From positions 240,758 to 304,757 of the forward strand of contig JBBHKE010001710.1 of the NCBI GenBank assembly GCA_037447655.1: a DNA stretch of 64,000 nt, written 5' to 3'. The translations under genes were made by a program, and so were the position numbers. This stretch comes from Zygnema cylindricum. Lineage: Eukaryota > Streptophyta > Zygnematophyceae > Zygnematales > Zygnemataceae. The stretch's first letter is position 1; the number at the start of each line of letters is the position of its first letter. Below the pieces are notes generated by a model that ran no database searches, was not told the origin of the DNA, and was given only the letters and a program-made list of their open reading frames with translations. Of this stretch, positions 9,385 to 21,382 are shown one piece after another.

Positions 9385-10709
9385 CTAAAATACCCACTTA
9401 CACCCAATTGGCTTCCTGTCAGGAGGACAATCCACCAATTCCCATGTATCGGCAGCCATAATTGAGGCCATCTCCTCGTTAATGGCTGTCTTCCACCGAT
9501 TTCTTTCAGGACAAGTCATTGCCTCATTATAAGTTTGAGGTTCATCAAGGTGAGACAGTTTGGTTACCTTATTGTTAACTGGTCTCTCTTCCAGTCTTTT
9601 GCTGCATCTTCTTCCTCCCTCAAACTCGGTTGCCGGAATAGATGGTTCTCTAGGATTCTTGCAAACAGTTTCTACTTCTCCCCTATCCCTTGATTCCGGG
9701 TCGATTTCCACCACGTCTTCCGCTTCGGTTGGAGTTAATAGAAGGGGTTCCACATTTGGGTCCTTCTCGATCTGATCCGTACCTGTAAGATCATCATCTT
9801 CTTGAAATCCTGGATAGTTAGGAAGCTCAAAGTCATCAGAATTTTCTGACTCAAATCTGATCTTGATTGTCCTTGTATGCTTAAAGGGATCAATAGATTT
9901 TCCTTCATCCATAACCACTAAATGCTTCACTAGAATAATATCCTCTCTTTTGAGATCATAAACTCTATATCCTTTTACATCTTCATCATATCCTAGTAGA
10001 TATCCTGGTTTTCCTTTTGGGTCTAACTTCCAGTTTGATCGATCTGTGTCTAAACTGAACACTTGACTACCGAAAACCATTAAGTGTGAAACATCTGATT
10101 TTCGGCCTGTCCATCTCTCATAAGGTGTTTGGCCTTTTACTCCTAAAGTAAGAACTCTATTTTTGAGATAATTTGCACAATTCATTGCTTCGGCCCAAAA
10201 CTTCTTTCCTATCTTCTTATCGGACAACATACTCCTAGCACTATCACTCAGTTATCTATTTAATCTTTCAGCTACACCATTCTGCTCAGGATTTTCAGGA
10301 ACTGTCTTTTGGTGTTGCACTCCATCTTCTCTCAAAAAATCCTCAAACTGGTTAGAGGTATACTCTCCACCATTGTCACTCCTTACTCTCTTGATTGAGG
10401 TTTCATGGAGTTTTTCACTCCATGCTTTATATTGTTTAAAGCATTCCTGAGCCTCTGACTTATTTTTCAAAAATACACCCTGGAATACCGAGACCAATCA
10501 TCGGTGATAGTCATCATAAATCTCTTTCCCCTGGGTGATGGCACTCTGGCCGGCCCCCAAATATCTGTGTGTACTAAATCTAGAATCTTTTCTCCCTTAT
10601 AGGTGGCATTTTTTGGGAAGGGTAACCTGTGTGCTTTACCTTGAGCACATCCACTACAATCACTTAGATTCTCACTTTCACCGAACTGAATTCCTTCCAC
10701 TACTCCCAT
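9385..10709 (-). pseudogene. Copia A2 integrase
   Basis: The segment CSGCAQGKAH completes the HHCC zinc domain begun by HKRLGH in the upstream frame. The catalytic DDE triad is visible as HTDIWGP, RSDNGGEY and [12 protein letters not shown] Copia-type C-terminal domain (GYLLGYDEDVKGYRVYDL) and a variable linker lead to the reverse transcriptase. Stops at about 10710 and 10253 and a frame change near 10480 split it into three frames (10467-10709, 10252-10497, 9385-10230). Integrase would insert the cDNA with 5-bp staggered cuts, which agrees with the 5-bp duplications seen here. Confidence 0.88.
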
Positions 10710-10712
10710 CTT

Positions 10713-12313
10713 TTACATCTCTCTTAGCTTATCTAGATTCACATGTCCAAGCCTCTTATGCCACAACATTATATCATGAATACCAGCATAATAAAGTTTC
10801 TTCTTTTCATTACTTAAAATCAGCCTAAACATCCCTTGGCTACCTTTTTCAGCAGTGAAATAAACTTCCTCCTCAAAGCTAGCAGTAAAGACTCCTTTCC
10901 TAGTGCTAGTATCAAAACCCTTATCATCTAAAATAAACGTAGAGATGAGGTTTTTGTTCAGCTTTGGAATTAACAACACATCGGAAAATGTAACTATAGA
11001 TGTCTTTCCTTCTACTAACACTTTTAAATCTACCGATCCTACAAGAGTAGTATTGACTATCCTCCCATCCCCGTACTCTATCTCTACAGTGGGAATCTTT
11101 CGTATCTTAGTGAGCAGGTGTTTATCTTTACACATGTGCATGGATGCTCCTGAATCTACAATCCTGCCTGCTTCACCTTTCAATCCACCGAAAGCACATT
11201 TCTGTTTTCGTGGAATTTCGACCTCGTTTTTCGTTTCCAACTCCTCATCTAATAGGAGTTCATCGTCCTCATCCTCGGATTCCGCCTCATGTACTTGCTT
11301 CACAAGGGCCTTTTTCTTTCCTCTCGCGGGTCCACCAGTCTGCCCCTCCTTTAACCGCAGCTCGGTTAACTTAGTGCATTCCGCCATATAGTGCCCGGGT
11401 TTCTTACAAAAATGGCACAGTCCCTTAGGAGTCCTTGGTCCGAACTCCTTTGTCAGATTTTTTTGCCCCTCCCCTCGATAATTTCCAACCTTTTTTTCTG
11501 GAATCATTGTTTCGCCAATCGGTCCCAGCTGCTAAAGCTTGCCCACTCTTTCCTCCTTTTGGATCTCAATTGTATTCTCGCGAACGAGAATCATCCCTAC
11601 TACTGAATTCCAAATCCACCTTGAGTGCGCCAAGTCCTGCACACGGTTGACTATGTTCTCGAACTCCTCGGGTAACTTCATCAGTAAACAATTAACCTTT
11701 TCCTTTTCACTAAATACTTTTCCAACACTTTGTAGTTCCATGAAAAGTGTAGCAAGCTCATTGCAAAAATCCAACATCTTCCCCCCTTTGTATACATACT
11801 CCTTAATTTTCCGATCAACCAACTGTTGTTGCTGAATCGTACCACTTCGATACATCTCTATGAGGGCCATCGAAAGATCGGATGCCCTCTCTACTTGCAA
11901 ATGGGGAGATGCAAGCCCTTGAGTAAGATGGCGGAGGATGAAGTGCTTAGCCGCCATATTGTTGTAGTCCCACGTACGATATCATTCTCCTCGTTCCTCG
12001 GAATAGGTGACATGAATGCCGAACCGACTGCTATTGGTATGACCGTCTCCTTCTCCTTGCCTTTGTCCACCACCTCTCCTTCCTTTGTCTCCTCCGTTGA
12101 AGATGAATCTGCATCTCTAGTGAATTTTCCTCCTGTAAACCCTGGAGGTATCCCAAGATTGGATGGATGCCTCACCCGTCCACTCACTATTCCCCAAAAC
12201 CGTTTCTCACATAGAGCTCCTGTCATCATACTTTCCCAGTATATGAAGCCAGCTCCATTGAATATGGGCACCCTAGATGGTGGGCCCATAACCTGTAACT
12301 CTGAGACCTCCAT
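10713..12313 (-). pseudogene. Copia A2 gag, protease and pre-integrase
   Basis: Gag starts at 12313 inside the 5' LTR (MEVSELQVMGPPSRV) and shifts frame near 11950. It continues in 11532-11957 (UBN2-type Gag), then 10713-11507 with the knuckle CHFCKKPGHYMAEC, an acidic linker rich in Glu and Asp, the protease motif IVDSGASMHMC, and the GAG-pre-integrase motif [11 protein letters not shown] stop at 10713 follows REM. Compared with A1, whose gag is open over the first shift, the damage here is private to A2. The parts are standard Ty1/Copia capsid, nucleocapsid and protease. Confidence 0.88.
12278..12293 (-). promoter_or_regulatory. Primer-binding site (initiator tRNA-Met half) of A2
   Basis: Element-sense GGTTATGGGCCCACCA abuts the 5' LTR and is a 16-nt perfect complement to the tRNA anticodon arm. 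It is also codons of gag (V-M-G-P-P). Confidence 0.85.
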
Positions 12314-13319
12314 AAGACCTCAGAGTAGGCAGCTCACACGAAGCCTCTAGGATAACCCTGACCCCTTTGTCTTTCAGCAAGAATAACTGCCACCCTGGCA
12401 AACAAAAACTCAGACCACCTTCACCCCTGTAAAGGCAAGACTCCCCTGAGTGTATAGCAAAAAGAATCTCTGAATTTGCTCCCCTGGGCAGTAAGTTATG
12501 AAGGGTCAAAGTTGACCTTTTGTACAGCAACTCTCTGGGAGAGAGGGTCCAATCTATCAAATTTTTCTAAGTCCTATCTCTCTCTAAACTCTATCTACTG
12601 AAGTACGGCACCAATCATAATAGTGTATCGTACATAAGGTACAAGTGCCGATGTAGTTTATGTACGGATATTGTACAACATGGCCAACAAGTCGACACAT
12701 GCCATTTTTGGATTCGTTCTTAGAATCCCAAGAGATGTCGCAATCCAATGTGATTTTGCCACGTGGCAATTGACGTGACGTCAACCGCAAACCGCCGAAA
12801 ACATATTCCACGATCTCGGCATGCTTCGTGGCCGTCCGATTAAGCCGGATTACAATCGTGACCGTCATAAATACTTCCGCAGTATTTGTTTCGCTTTCTA
12901 AACAAAATGCGCAGTATTCGTTTCGGATGTTTCGTACGCCGTACTTTACAAAGTGTGTTTATGTTTAAAGATCCGTTGAAATAGACTACATGTCAACATT
13001 TAAATATCTATCAAACTATATATCTTTAAGCATGATGGCAGACTAAATGGCTAAGGCTACAGGCTAAGTTGACGGGCGGTAGGTACTAGGTTCAAACCCT
13101 AGGTCGGTCAATATACATTTTAGTAAATCTACCAAAATCTATAACCCGTAACTCTATCTCTAATCAGCATAGGCAGCCATGGCTCTAGCTCCCTCTTCAA
13201 CCTTCAGTGACTACGACAAGTGTGGGAGCTGAAGAGAGAAGTTAGAGGCAGACTACCTCGGCTTCTTTTCTGCATTTTGCAAAACCTAGAAAATACTAAA
13301 ATAACCTTTTATTTCTACA
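12294..13319 (-). repeat. 5' LTR of Copia A2
   Basis: 1026 bp; partner of 6914-7943. The gag ATG at 12311-12313 lies inside it. A tRNA-like relic is at about 13037-13110, where one acceptor base differs from the 3' LTR copy. Confidence 0.92.
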
Positions 13320-16284
13320 AAAAGATTCCCACCGTAGAGATAGAGTACGGGGATGGGAGGATAGTCACTACTACTCTTGTAGGATCGGTAGATTTAAAAG
13401 TGTTAGTAGAAGGAAAGACATCTATAGTTACATTCTCCGATGTGTTGTTTATTCCGGAGCTGAACAAAAACCTCATCTCTACGTTTGTTTTAGATGATAA
13501 GGGTTTTGATACTAGCACTAGGAAAGGAGTCTTTACTGCTAGCTTTGAGGAGGAAGTTTATTTCACTGCTGAAAAAGATAGCCAAGGGATGTTTAGGCTG
13601 ATTTTAAGCAATGAAAAGAAGAAACTTTATTATGCTGGTGTTCATGATATAATGTTGTGGCATAAGAGGCTTGGGCATGTGAATCTAGATAAGTTAAGAG
13701 AGATGAAAAAGATAGGAGTAGTGGAAGGGATTCAGTTCGGTGAAAGTGAGAATCTAAGTGATTGTAGTGGATGTGCTCAAGGTAAAGCACACAAGTTGCC
13801 CTTCCCAAAAACTGCCACCTATAAGGGAGAAAAGATTCTAGATTAAGTACACCCAGATATTTGGGGGCCGGCCAGAGTGCCATCACCCGGGGGGAAGAGA
13901 TTTATGATGACTATCACCGATGATTGGTCTCGGTATTCAAGAGAGTATTTTTTGAAAAATAAGTCAGAGGCTCAGGAATGTTTTAAACAATATAAAGCAT
14001 GGAGTGAAAAACTCCATGAAACCTCAATCAAGAGAGTAAGGAGTGACAATGGTGGAGAGTATACCTCTAACCAGTTTGAGGATTCTTTAAGAGAAGATGG
14101 AGTGCAACACCAAAAGACAGTTCCTGAAAATCCTGAGCAGAATGGTGTAGCTGAAAGATTAAATAGAACACTAAATGATAGTGTTAGGAGTATGCTGTCC
14201 GATAAGAAGATAGGAAAGAAGTTTTGGGCCGAAGCAATGAACTGTGCAAATTATCTCAAAAATAGAGTTCTTACTTCAACAGTAAAAGGCCAAACACCTT
14301 ATGAGAGTTGGATAGGCCGAAAACCAGATGTTTCACACTTAAAGGTTTTCGGTAGTCAAGTGTTCAGTTTAGACACAGATCGGTCAAACTGGAAGTTAGA
14401 CCCAAAAGGAAAACCAGGATATCTACTAGGATATTATGAAGATGTAAAAGGATATAGAGTCTATGATCTCAAAAGAGAGGATATTATTCTAGTGAAGCAT
14501 CTAGTGATTATGGATGAAGGAAAATCTATTGATCCCTTTAAGCATACAAGGACAGTCAAGATCAGATTTGAGTCAGAAATTTCTGATGACTTTGAGCTTC
14601 CTAACTATCAAGGATTTCAAGAAGATGATGATCTTGCAAGTACGGATCAGATCGAGAAAGACCCAAATGTGGAACCCCTTGTATTAACTCCAACCGAAGC
14701 GGAAGACGTGGTGGAAATCGACCCGGAATCAAGGGATAGGGGAGAAGTAGAAACTGTTCGGTAAAATCCAAGAGAACCATCTATTTCGGCAACTGAGTTT
14801 GAGGGAGGAAGAAGAAGCAGCAAAAGAGTGCAAGAGAGACAAGTTAACAATAAGGTAACCAAATTGTCTCACCTTAATGAACCTCAAACTTATAATGAGA
14901 CAATGACTTGTCTTGAAAGAAACCGGTGGAAAACAGCCATAAATGAGGAGATGGCCTCAATTATGGCGGCCGATACATGGGAATTGGTGGATTGTCCTCT
15001 TGATAGGAAGCCAATTGGGTGTAAGTGGGTATTTAAGCTGAAACTCAACCCGGATAACACCATTGAGCGCTACAAGGCTCGGTTAGTGGCGAAGTGATTT
15101 ACCCAGAAAGAGGGAATTCACTACGAGGAGACTTTTGCTCCGGTCGTTAGGTTTCCTTCGGTTCGGATACTTCTCAGTATTGCGGCAGCAGAAGACATGG
15201 AAGTGCATCACATGGACATCAAGACGGCCTTCCTACATGGAGAGTTGGAAGAGGAAATTTTTATACGACAGCCCGAAGGATTTGTGGAGCAAGGGGAGGA
15301 AAGCAAGGTATGCCGATTGATCAAATCTTTGTATGGGTTGAAACAGGCGCCCTGGCAATGGAACAAGAAGCTCGATGAGATTCTTACAGGTTTGGGATAT
15401 ATTCGGATCAGCTCAGATCACTCTATATATTTGTTTGAAGATGAGGAGGAATTATTTTTATTGCAATTTATGTCGATGATTTGCTTGTTTTAAGTAAATC
15501 TATGGATAAAATAAATAAGTTGAAAAATGATTTAAAAGGAAGATTTGAGATGAAGGATATGGGAGAAGCAAGGTATATTTTGGGAATCCACGTAGAAAGG
15601 GACAGAGAGAGAAAGATAATCAGATTAACTCAAAAAGAGGCCATTGGAAACATGTTAGAAAAATTCCAAATGGACAAGGCTAATAGTTGTACCACTCCTA
15701 TGGATTTACAGAAGGGAAGTGAGGGGAGTGAGGAAGAGGGAGTTATAATCTTAGATGATGAGGTAAGCCCGGAAGAGAAAAGATTTATGCAGACCATCCC
15801 TTATAGACAAGTAGTGGGCAGCCTAATATATTTTATGAATTGTACCCGTCCGGACATAGCCGCAGCTGTAGGAGTACTAAGTAGGAGTCTGAATGCTCCC
15901 ACTAAGAAAGATTGGGAGGCAGCTAAGAGAGTCCTTAGATATCTCATAGGAACTAGGGATCTATGGTTGCATTTGGGTGGGAAAAATACTGACATCACCA
16001 CTTGGAGTGATGCCAGCTATGGGGATGCTCCTATGAGGAGATGCACATCTGGATATGTATTGTATGTGGGTGATGGGGCTTGCTGCTGGAGCAGCAAGCA
16101 GCAAAAGGTCATTGCTCAGTCCACCATGGAGGCTGAGTACATGGCTTCTTGCTCTGCTGTAAAAGAATTAATGTGGGTCAAGTCTTTGCTTGGTGAGCTT
16201 GGTCAACTTAAGAGTGGTGTCCAAAAAGTGTTTTGTGATAATCAGGCTGCCATTGCCATTTCTGCCAATCCTAAACATCACTTT
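13320..16284 (+). pseudogene. Copia A1 protease to RNase H, second part
   Basis: The coding interrupted at 6913 resumes at 13320 with KIPTVEIEYGDG. It continues through GAG-pre-integrase (HKRLGHVN), the zinc pair CSGCAQGK, and integrase motifs (HPDIWGP in place of [22 protein letters not shown]), then RVT_2 reverse transcriptase and RNase H up to ANPKHHF near 16281. Breaks include a stop at 13843 before the first catalytic Asp, a stop at 14762, a stop at 15095 in VAK-stop-FTQ, and a frameshift near 15460 just before the VDDLLVLS motif. It is cut at 16284 by an LTR start, so the 3' end of A1 is missing. Confidence 0.9.
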
Positions 16285-16361
16285 TGTTGGAATTCAAGTA
16301 TTTTCTAGGTCTAGAGATTGCAAAATAAAAAGCAAAATAGTAGATATTGACAGCCTGACTC
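16285..16361 (+). mobile_element. LTR start fragment (77 bp)
   Basis: Begins TGTTGGAATTC and contains the TATTTTCTAGGT segment that opens the other A-like LTRs, then breaks at 16361 into minus-strand pol of A4. The flank ACTTT could be one side of a target duplication, but its partner is not in the window. This marks a deletion or recombination junction. Confidence 0.6.
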
Positions 16362-18551
16362 GAGGACCCTTTTTGTTGCTTCCCAATCCCTTTTGGTAGG
16401 AGCATTCAGACTCCTACTTAGCACTCCTACAGCTGCTGCCAAATCTGGTCTGGTACAATTCATAAAATATATCAAACTGCCCACTACCTGTCTGTATGGA
16501 ATAGTCTGCATAAACTTCTTCTCTTCTGGACCTAGTTCATCATCTAGAATTAGGATGTCTCTTTCCTCACTCCCCTCACTTCCCTTCTTTAGATCCATGG
16601 GAGTAGTGCAACTGTTGGCTTTGTTCATCTGAAATTTTTCCAGCATGTTTCCAATTGCCTTTTTCTGAGTTAATCTAATTATCCTCTTTTTCCTATATCT
16701 CTCTAGTTGTATTCCCAAAATATATCTAGCCTCCCCCATATCTTTCATTTCGAACCTTCCTTTTAGATCTGTTTTAAGTTTGTTAATTTTCTTTAATGAC
16801 TTACTTAGAACAAAAAGATCATCAACGTAAATTGCAATAAAGATGACACCTTCCTCATCTTCAAAAACATATATTTAATGGTCTGTACTGATGCGAAAGT
16901 ATCCCAGACTGGTAAGGAACTCATCGAGTTTCTTGTTCCATTGTCTGGGCGCCTGTTTCAAACCATAGAGAGATTTGATTAGCCGGCATACCTTACTTTC
17001 CTCTCCTTGTTCCACGAATCCTTCCGGTTGTCGCATGAAGATCTCCTCTTCTAGTTCTCCATGTAGGAACGCTGTCTTTATGTCCATCTGGTGGACTTCC
17101 ATGTCTTCTACAGCTGCCAGACTGAGAAGTATTCGGACCGAGGGAAATCTGACTACCGGAGCGAAGGTTTCTTCGTAGTCTATTCCCTCTTTCTGAGTAA
17201 AACCTTTCGCCACTAACCGAGCCTTATACCGCTCAATTGTATTGTCCGGATTCAGTTTTAGTTTGAAAACCCACTTCATCCAATTGGTTTTCTATCGGGT
17301 GGACAGTCCACCATCTCCTATGTATCAGCCGCCATGATTGAAGTCATCTCTTCATTGATGGCCGTCATCCACCGATTTCTTTCCGGACAGTTCATTGCCT
17401 CTTGATATGTTTGAGGTTCATCCGGGTGAGATAGTTTAGTTACCTTGTTATTAACTTGTTTCTCTTGAAGCCTTTTGCTGCTTCTTCTCCCTCCCTCAAA
17501 ATCTGCAGCTTGAATAGATGGTTCTCGTGGATTCTTTCGATTCACCACGGCTTCTCCCCTGTCCCTTGGATCCATATCCGTTTCCACCACGTCTTCCGCT
17601 TGTGTCATTGGTGTTTCCAAGTTCAAGTCTTTCTCTGTCTGTTTTGAATCGGCAAGGATATCATCCAAACCTGCAAGAGTATGGTCTTCTTGAAAACCCA
17701 GATAGTTGGGGAGATGAAAGTCATCAAAATTGTCTGACTCAACTCTGATTCTGACTGGTTTTGAGGATTTAAAGGGATCTACCGACTTCCCTTCCTCCAT
17801 AGCTACCAGATGTTTAACTAATATTATATCTTCTCTCTTTAGATCATATACTCTATACCCTTTTACATCCTCATCATATCCTAGCAAGTATCCTGGTTTC
17901 CCTTTAGGATCTAGTTTCGAGTTTGATTTATCTGTATCTAAACTGAAGACTTTACTACCGAAAACCTTTAAATGAGATAAATCTGGTTTTCGGCCTGTCC
18001 ATTTCTCATATGGAGTTTGGCCTTCACCGCCGAAGTTAGAACTTTGTTTCTCAAATAATTTGCACAATTTATAGCTTCTGCCCAAAATCTTTTTCCTATC
18101 CTTTTATCTGAGAACATACTCCGTGCACTATCATTTAGTGTCATATTTAATCTCTCAGCAACACCATTCTGTTCCGGGTTTTCTGGAACTGTCTTTTGAT
18201 GTTGAACACCATCCTCCCTTAAGAACTCTTCAAACTGATTGGAGGTATATTCTCCTCCATTTTCACTTCTTACTCTTTTTATTGAGGTCTCGTGAAGTTT
18301 CTCGACCCATGCCTTATATTATTTGAAATACTCCGGAGTTTCTGATTTATTTTTCAAAAAGTATACTCGGTGTACCGAAACCAATCATCAGTAATGGTCA
18401 GCGTAAATCTTTTCCCCTCCGGGTGATGGCACTCTCGCCGGTCCCCAAATGTCCGTGTGTACCAAATCAAGAACTTTTTCTCCTTTATAAGTTGCTTCTT
18501 TTGGGAATGGTAATCAAAGTGCTTTACCTTGAGCACACCCACTGCAATCAC
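16362..18551 (-). pseudogene. Copia A4 integrase, reverse transcriptase and partial RNase H
   Basis: Reading leftwards: integrase remains near 18085-18551 ([19 protein letters not shown] with a frame change), then a 255-codon frame with GYLLGYDEDVKGYRVYDL. Next is reverse transcriptase in 16875-17279 ([35 protein letters not shown]), then 16362-16748 with MKDMGEARYILGIQ and YRQVVGSLIYFMNCTRPD. RNase H stops abruptly at ATKRVL (16362), where the element is truncated. Several stops lie between the frames, for example near 16875 and 17310. It is inactive. Confidence 0.87.
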
Positions 18552-19709
18552 TCACATTATCATTTTCCCCAAAGCGTATCCCTTCAACTACTCCCAACTT
18601 TTTCATTTCTCTTAACTTTTCTAGATTCACATGCCGAAGTCTCTTATGCCACAACATAATATCATTGACACCAGCATAGTAAAGTTTGAGTTTTTCATTA
18701 CTTAAAGCAAGCCTGAACATTCCTTGGCTACCTTTCTCAGCAGTGAAATACACATCTTCCTCAAAGCTAGCTGTAAAGACTCCTTTTCTGGTGCTAGTTT
18801 CAAATCCTTTATCATCTAATACAGACGTAGAGATAAGATTCTTGTTTAACTCCGGAATAAACAATACATCGGACAACGTAACTATTGAGGTTTTTCCTTC
18901 CACTACGACTTTCAGATCTACCGATCCTACATAAGAAGTGGTCACTACCCTCCCATCCCCATATTCAATCTCTACTGTAGGGATCTTTCTCAGTTTGGTA
19001 AACAGATGGTTATCTTTGCACATGTGCATGGATGCACCTGAATCCACAATCCAGCCTCCTTCACCTTTCAGTCCACCGAAAGCACATTTCTGCTTTCGTG
19101 GAATTTCGACTGCTGTTTTTGCCTCCAACTCCTCATCCAAAAGAAGTTCGTCGTCATCCTCATCGGATTCCTCCTCGAGTACCTCTGTGACAAGTGCCTT
19201 TTTCTTCCCTCGTGTTTGACCCCCGGTCTGCCTCTCTTTTATCCGAAGCTCGGTTAGTTTGGTGCATTCTGCCATGTAATGCCCAGGTTTCTTACAAAAG
19301 TGACAAAGCCCCTTTGGTCCCCTCGTTCCGGATTCATCGGATTGATTTTTCAGGTCTTCCCCTCCATGACTTCCAAGGGGTTTCCGTGAATCTTTGTTTC
19401 TCCAACTTGCTCTAGCCGCCAAGGCTTGTCCGTTCTTAACTCCCCTTCGGATTTCGATTGTATTCTCTCGGACGAGAATCATACCAACTACTGAATTCCA
19501 TACCCACCTTGAGTCCGGTAGATCCTGTACCCGGTTTACAATGTTCTCATACTCATCGGGTAGTTTCATAAGTAAACAATGTACCTTTGCCCTCTCGGAT
19601 TTTACTTTTCTGGCACACTCTATCTCCATGAAAAGTATAGCCAGCTCATTGCAGAAATCGAGCATCTTGTCTCCTTTGTGAAATTATCCATTGATCCTTT
19701 AGTCTGCTA

Positions 19710-19908
19710 CACCGCGAATCGTTATTAGCGTTATGAACTCTATATCGGCACCCCAAAATTTAGACATTGATACCTTAAATAGAATAAACTACACTATTTA
19801 AGGACGTGGACCATAATCTGCCACGTCTCCTGGCACTAAATTAGAATGAATGACGCTAATTTTTTCTTTACACTAATAATTTCTCAACGCTAATAACGAT
19901 TCGCGGTG
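19710..19908. mobile_element. MITE with 23-bp perfect terminal inverted repeats, TA target
   Basis: A 199-bp insertion in gag of A4. Its ends (CACCGCGAATCGTTATTAGC and three further bases) are a perfect inverted repeat at 19710-19732 and 19886-19908, flanked by TA at 19708-19709 and 19909-19910. Removing the insert and one TA restores Copia gag codons. There is no coding capacity. The TA duplication suggests a Tc1/mariner-type mover; the superfamily is not proven. Confidence 0.88.
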
Positions 19909-20374
19909 TAGCTTTTGTTCCTGAATAGTACCGCTACGGTACATCTCCATAAGCGCATCCCACAGATCGGATGCCCTATCCACCTGTAAATGAGGAACAG
20001 CGAGTCCTTGTGTGAGATGACGGAGGATAAAATGCTTGGCTGCCATGTTGTTGTAGTCCCAGGTATCGATATCATTCTCCTCATTCCTCGGAATAGGAGA
20101 CATGAAAGCAGATCCGGTTGCTATAGGTGTGGATTTCTCTTTTTCTTTCACTTTTTTTATCACAATGCTTTCTCCGTCTTCTGATTCCTCTGATGACGGT
20201 GGATCTGGTTTCCTACCAAATCTGCTTCCTCTAAACCTTAGAGGAATACCAGAACCGGATGGGCGCTTCACTCGCCCACTCACTATTTCCCAAAATCTTT
20301 TCTCACATAGGGCTCCCATCATCATACTCTCCCAGTAGATGAACCCTGTCCCATTGAATATGGGCACCCTAGAG

Positions 20375-20389
20375 GGTAGGCCCATAACC
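20375..20389 (-). promoter_or_regulatory. Primer-binding site of A4
   Basis: Element-sense GGTTATGGGCCTACC abuts the LTR. One base differs from the A1, A2 and C sites, and it still matches the initiator tRNA-Met anticodon arm. Confidence 0.7.
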
Positions 20390-21382
20390 TGCAACTCTGA
20401 GACCTCCATAGGTACTCAGAGTAGGCAGCTTGCTAGAAGCCTCTAGGATAACCTCAGTTCTTTAAGCTATGTCTGAATATTGCTGACACCCTGACAGAAT
20501 ACAGACTAACCAGATTGCACATTTTGGAAGGGCTGACTCCCTTGAGTCTGTCACAAAAAGAATCCTTGGATTTGCTCCCCTGAGCAGTTAATTATCAATG
20601 GTCAAAGATGACCTTTTTATACAAAAGCTCTCTGAGAGAGAGGCGGCTATCTCTAATTTTCTAAGTCCTAAACCCCTCTCTAAACCCTCTCCTACTGATG
20701 TACGGAACCAATCAATTGAGTGTACAGTACAGAAAGGTACTTGGTCCGAGGTACTTTCAGTACGGCCATTGTACGATATGGCCAGAAAGACGACGCCTGC
20801 CATATCCGGGTTCGCCATAATATGTCCCGGAGATGCCGTCATCCAATGTCATGCTGCCACGTGTCACGCGTTGTGATTATGACCGAAAACCGCCAAATCG
20901 ACCATTCCGCGATGTTGGTTTCTTTCTCCGTCGTTAGATTAATGTCGGCCTTAATTTATAGCCGTTAAAAATACAAGTAGTACATTTCCGGTGTAATTCT
21001 TTTTTAACTGTGTCTGTGTGACTGTGGTCCGTTTGTCACTAAATCGAACTTCTCTTTTTCGTCATCTTTAAGTAGCTATCGTACCCTATATACTTCAGCA
21101 CTGGTCTTAGACTACAAGGTAAGACTAACGGTTACTTTGACGGATGGTAGGTACCACGATCTTATCCTCGGTCGGTCAATCCTTTTGGTAAGTTTACCAA
21201 GGATCTGCCTTCTGAACTCTAGAAGGAGCATAGGCAGCCATGGCTCTAGCTTCCTTTCCAGCCTACAGGGACTACGACAAGTATGGGGGCTAGAGAGAGA
21301 AGCTAGAAGCAGGCTGCTTCTGCTTTTTCCTGCTCATATTTAAATCTTTTAACTAACCTAGAAAATACCTTTTATTTCAACA
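20390..21382 (-). mobile_element. 5' LTR of Copia A4
   Basis: A 993-bp LTR (TGTTG to TTGCA in element sense), diverged from the A1/A2 LTRs but colinear with them, including the tRNA-like segment near 21138-21180 and the paired GTAC-rich hairpin near 20720-20765. It abuts plus-strand integrase of A5 at 21383, so A4 probably inserted into A5. The opposite end of A4 is lost. Confidence 0.82.

Larger units (their letters stand above)
6914..13319 (-). mobile_element. Full-length Copia A2 inserted head-to-head in A1
   Basis: This is a complete structure on the minus strand: LTR, primer site, gag, protease, integrase, reverse transcriptase, RNase H, polypurine tract, LTR. The order integrase before reverse transcriptase defines Ty1/Copia. 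Flanks are GAAAG at 6909-6913 and AAAAG at 13320-13324, a 5-bp target duplication with one change, and A1 coding continues across it. By eye the two LTRs differ at roughly 15 positions plus one 4-nt gap over about 1030 bp, so the insertion is young. Stops and frameshifts in gag, integrase and before the reverse transcriptase leave it non-autonomous. Confidence 0.93.
18514..20409 (-). pseudogene. Copia A4 gag, protease and pre-integrase, split by a MITE
   Basis: Gag starts at 20409 inside the LTR (MEVSELQVMGLPSRV). It is open to about 19890, is interrupted by a 199-bp insertion (19710-19908), and resumes with KMLDFCNELA-like sequence. The frame 18514-19665 is open for 383 codons and holds the knuckle CHFCKKPGHYMAEC, the acidic linker, the protease motif WIVDSGASMHMC and LWHKRLRHVN (the Gly of RLGH is Arg here). 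Two stops flank the insertion on its pol side. Apart from the MITE this is one of the better preserved Gag regions here. Confidence 0.88.
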
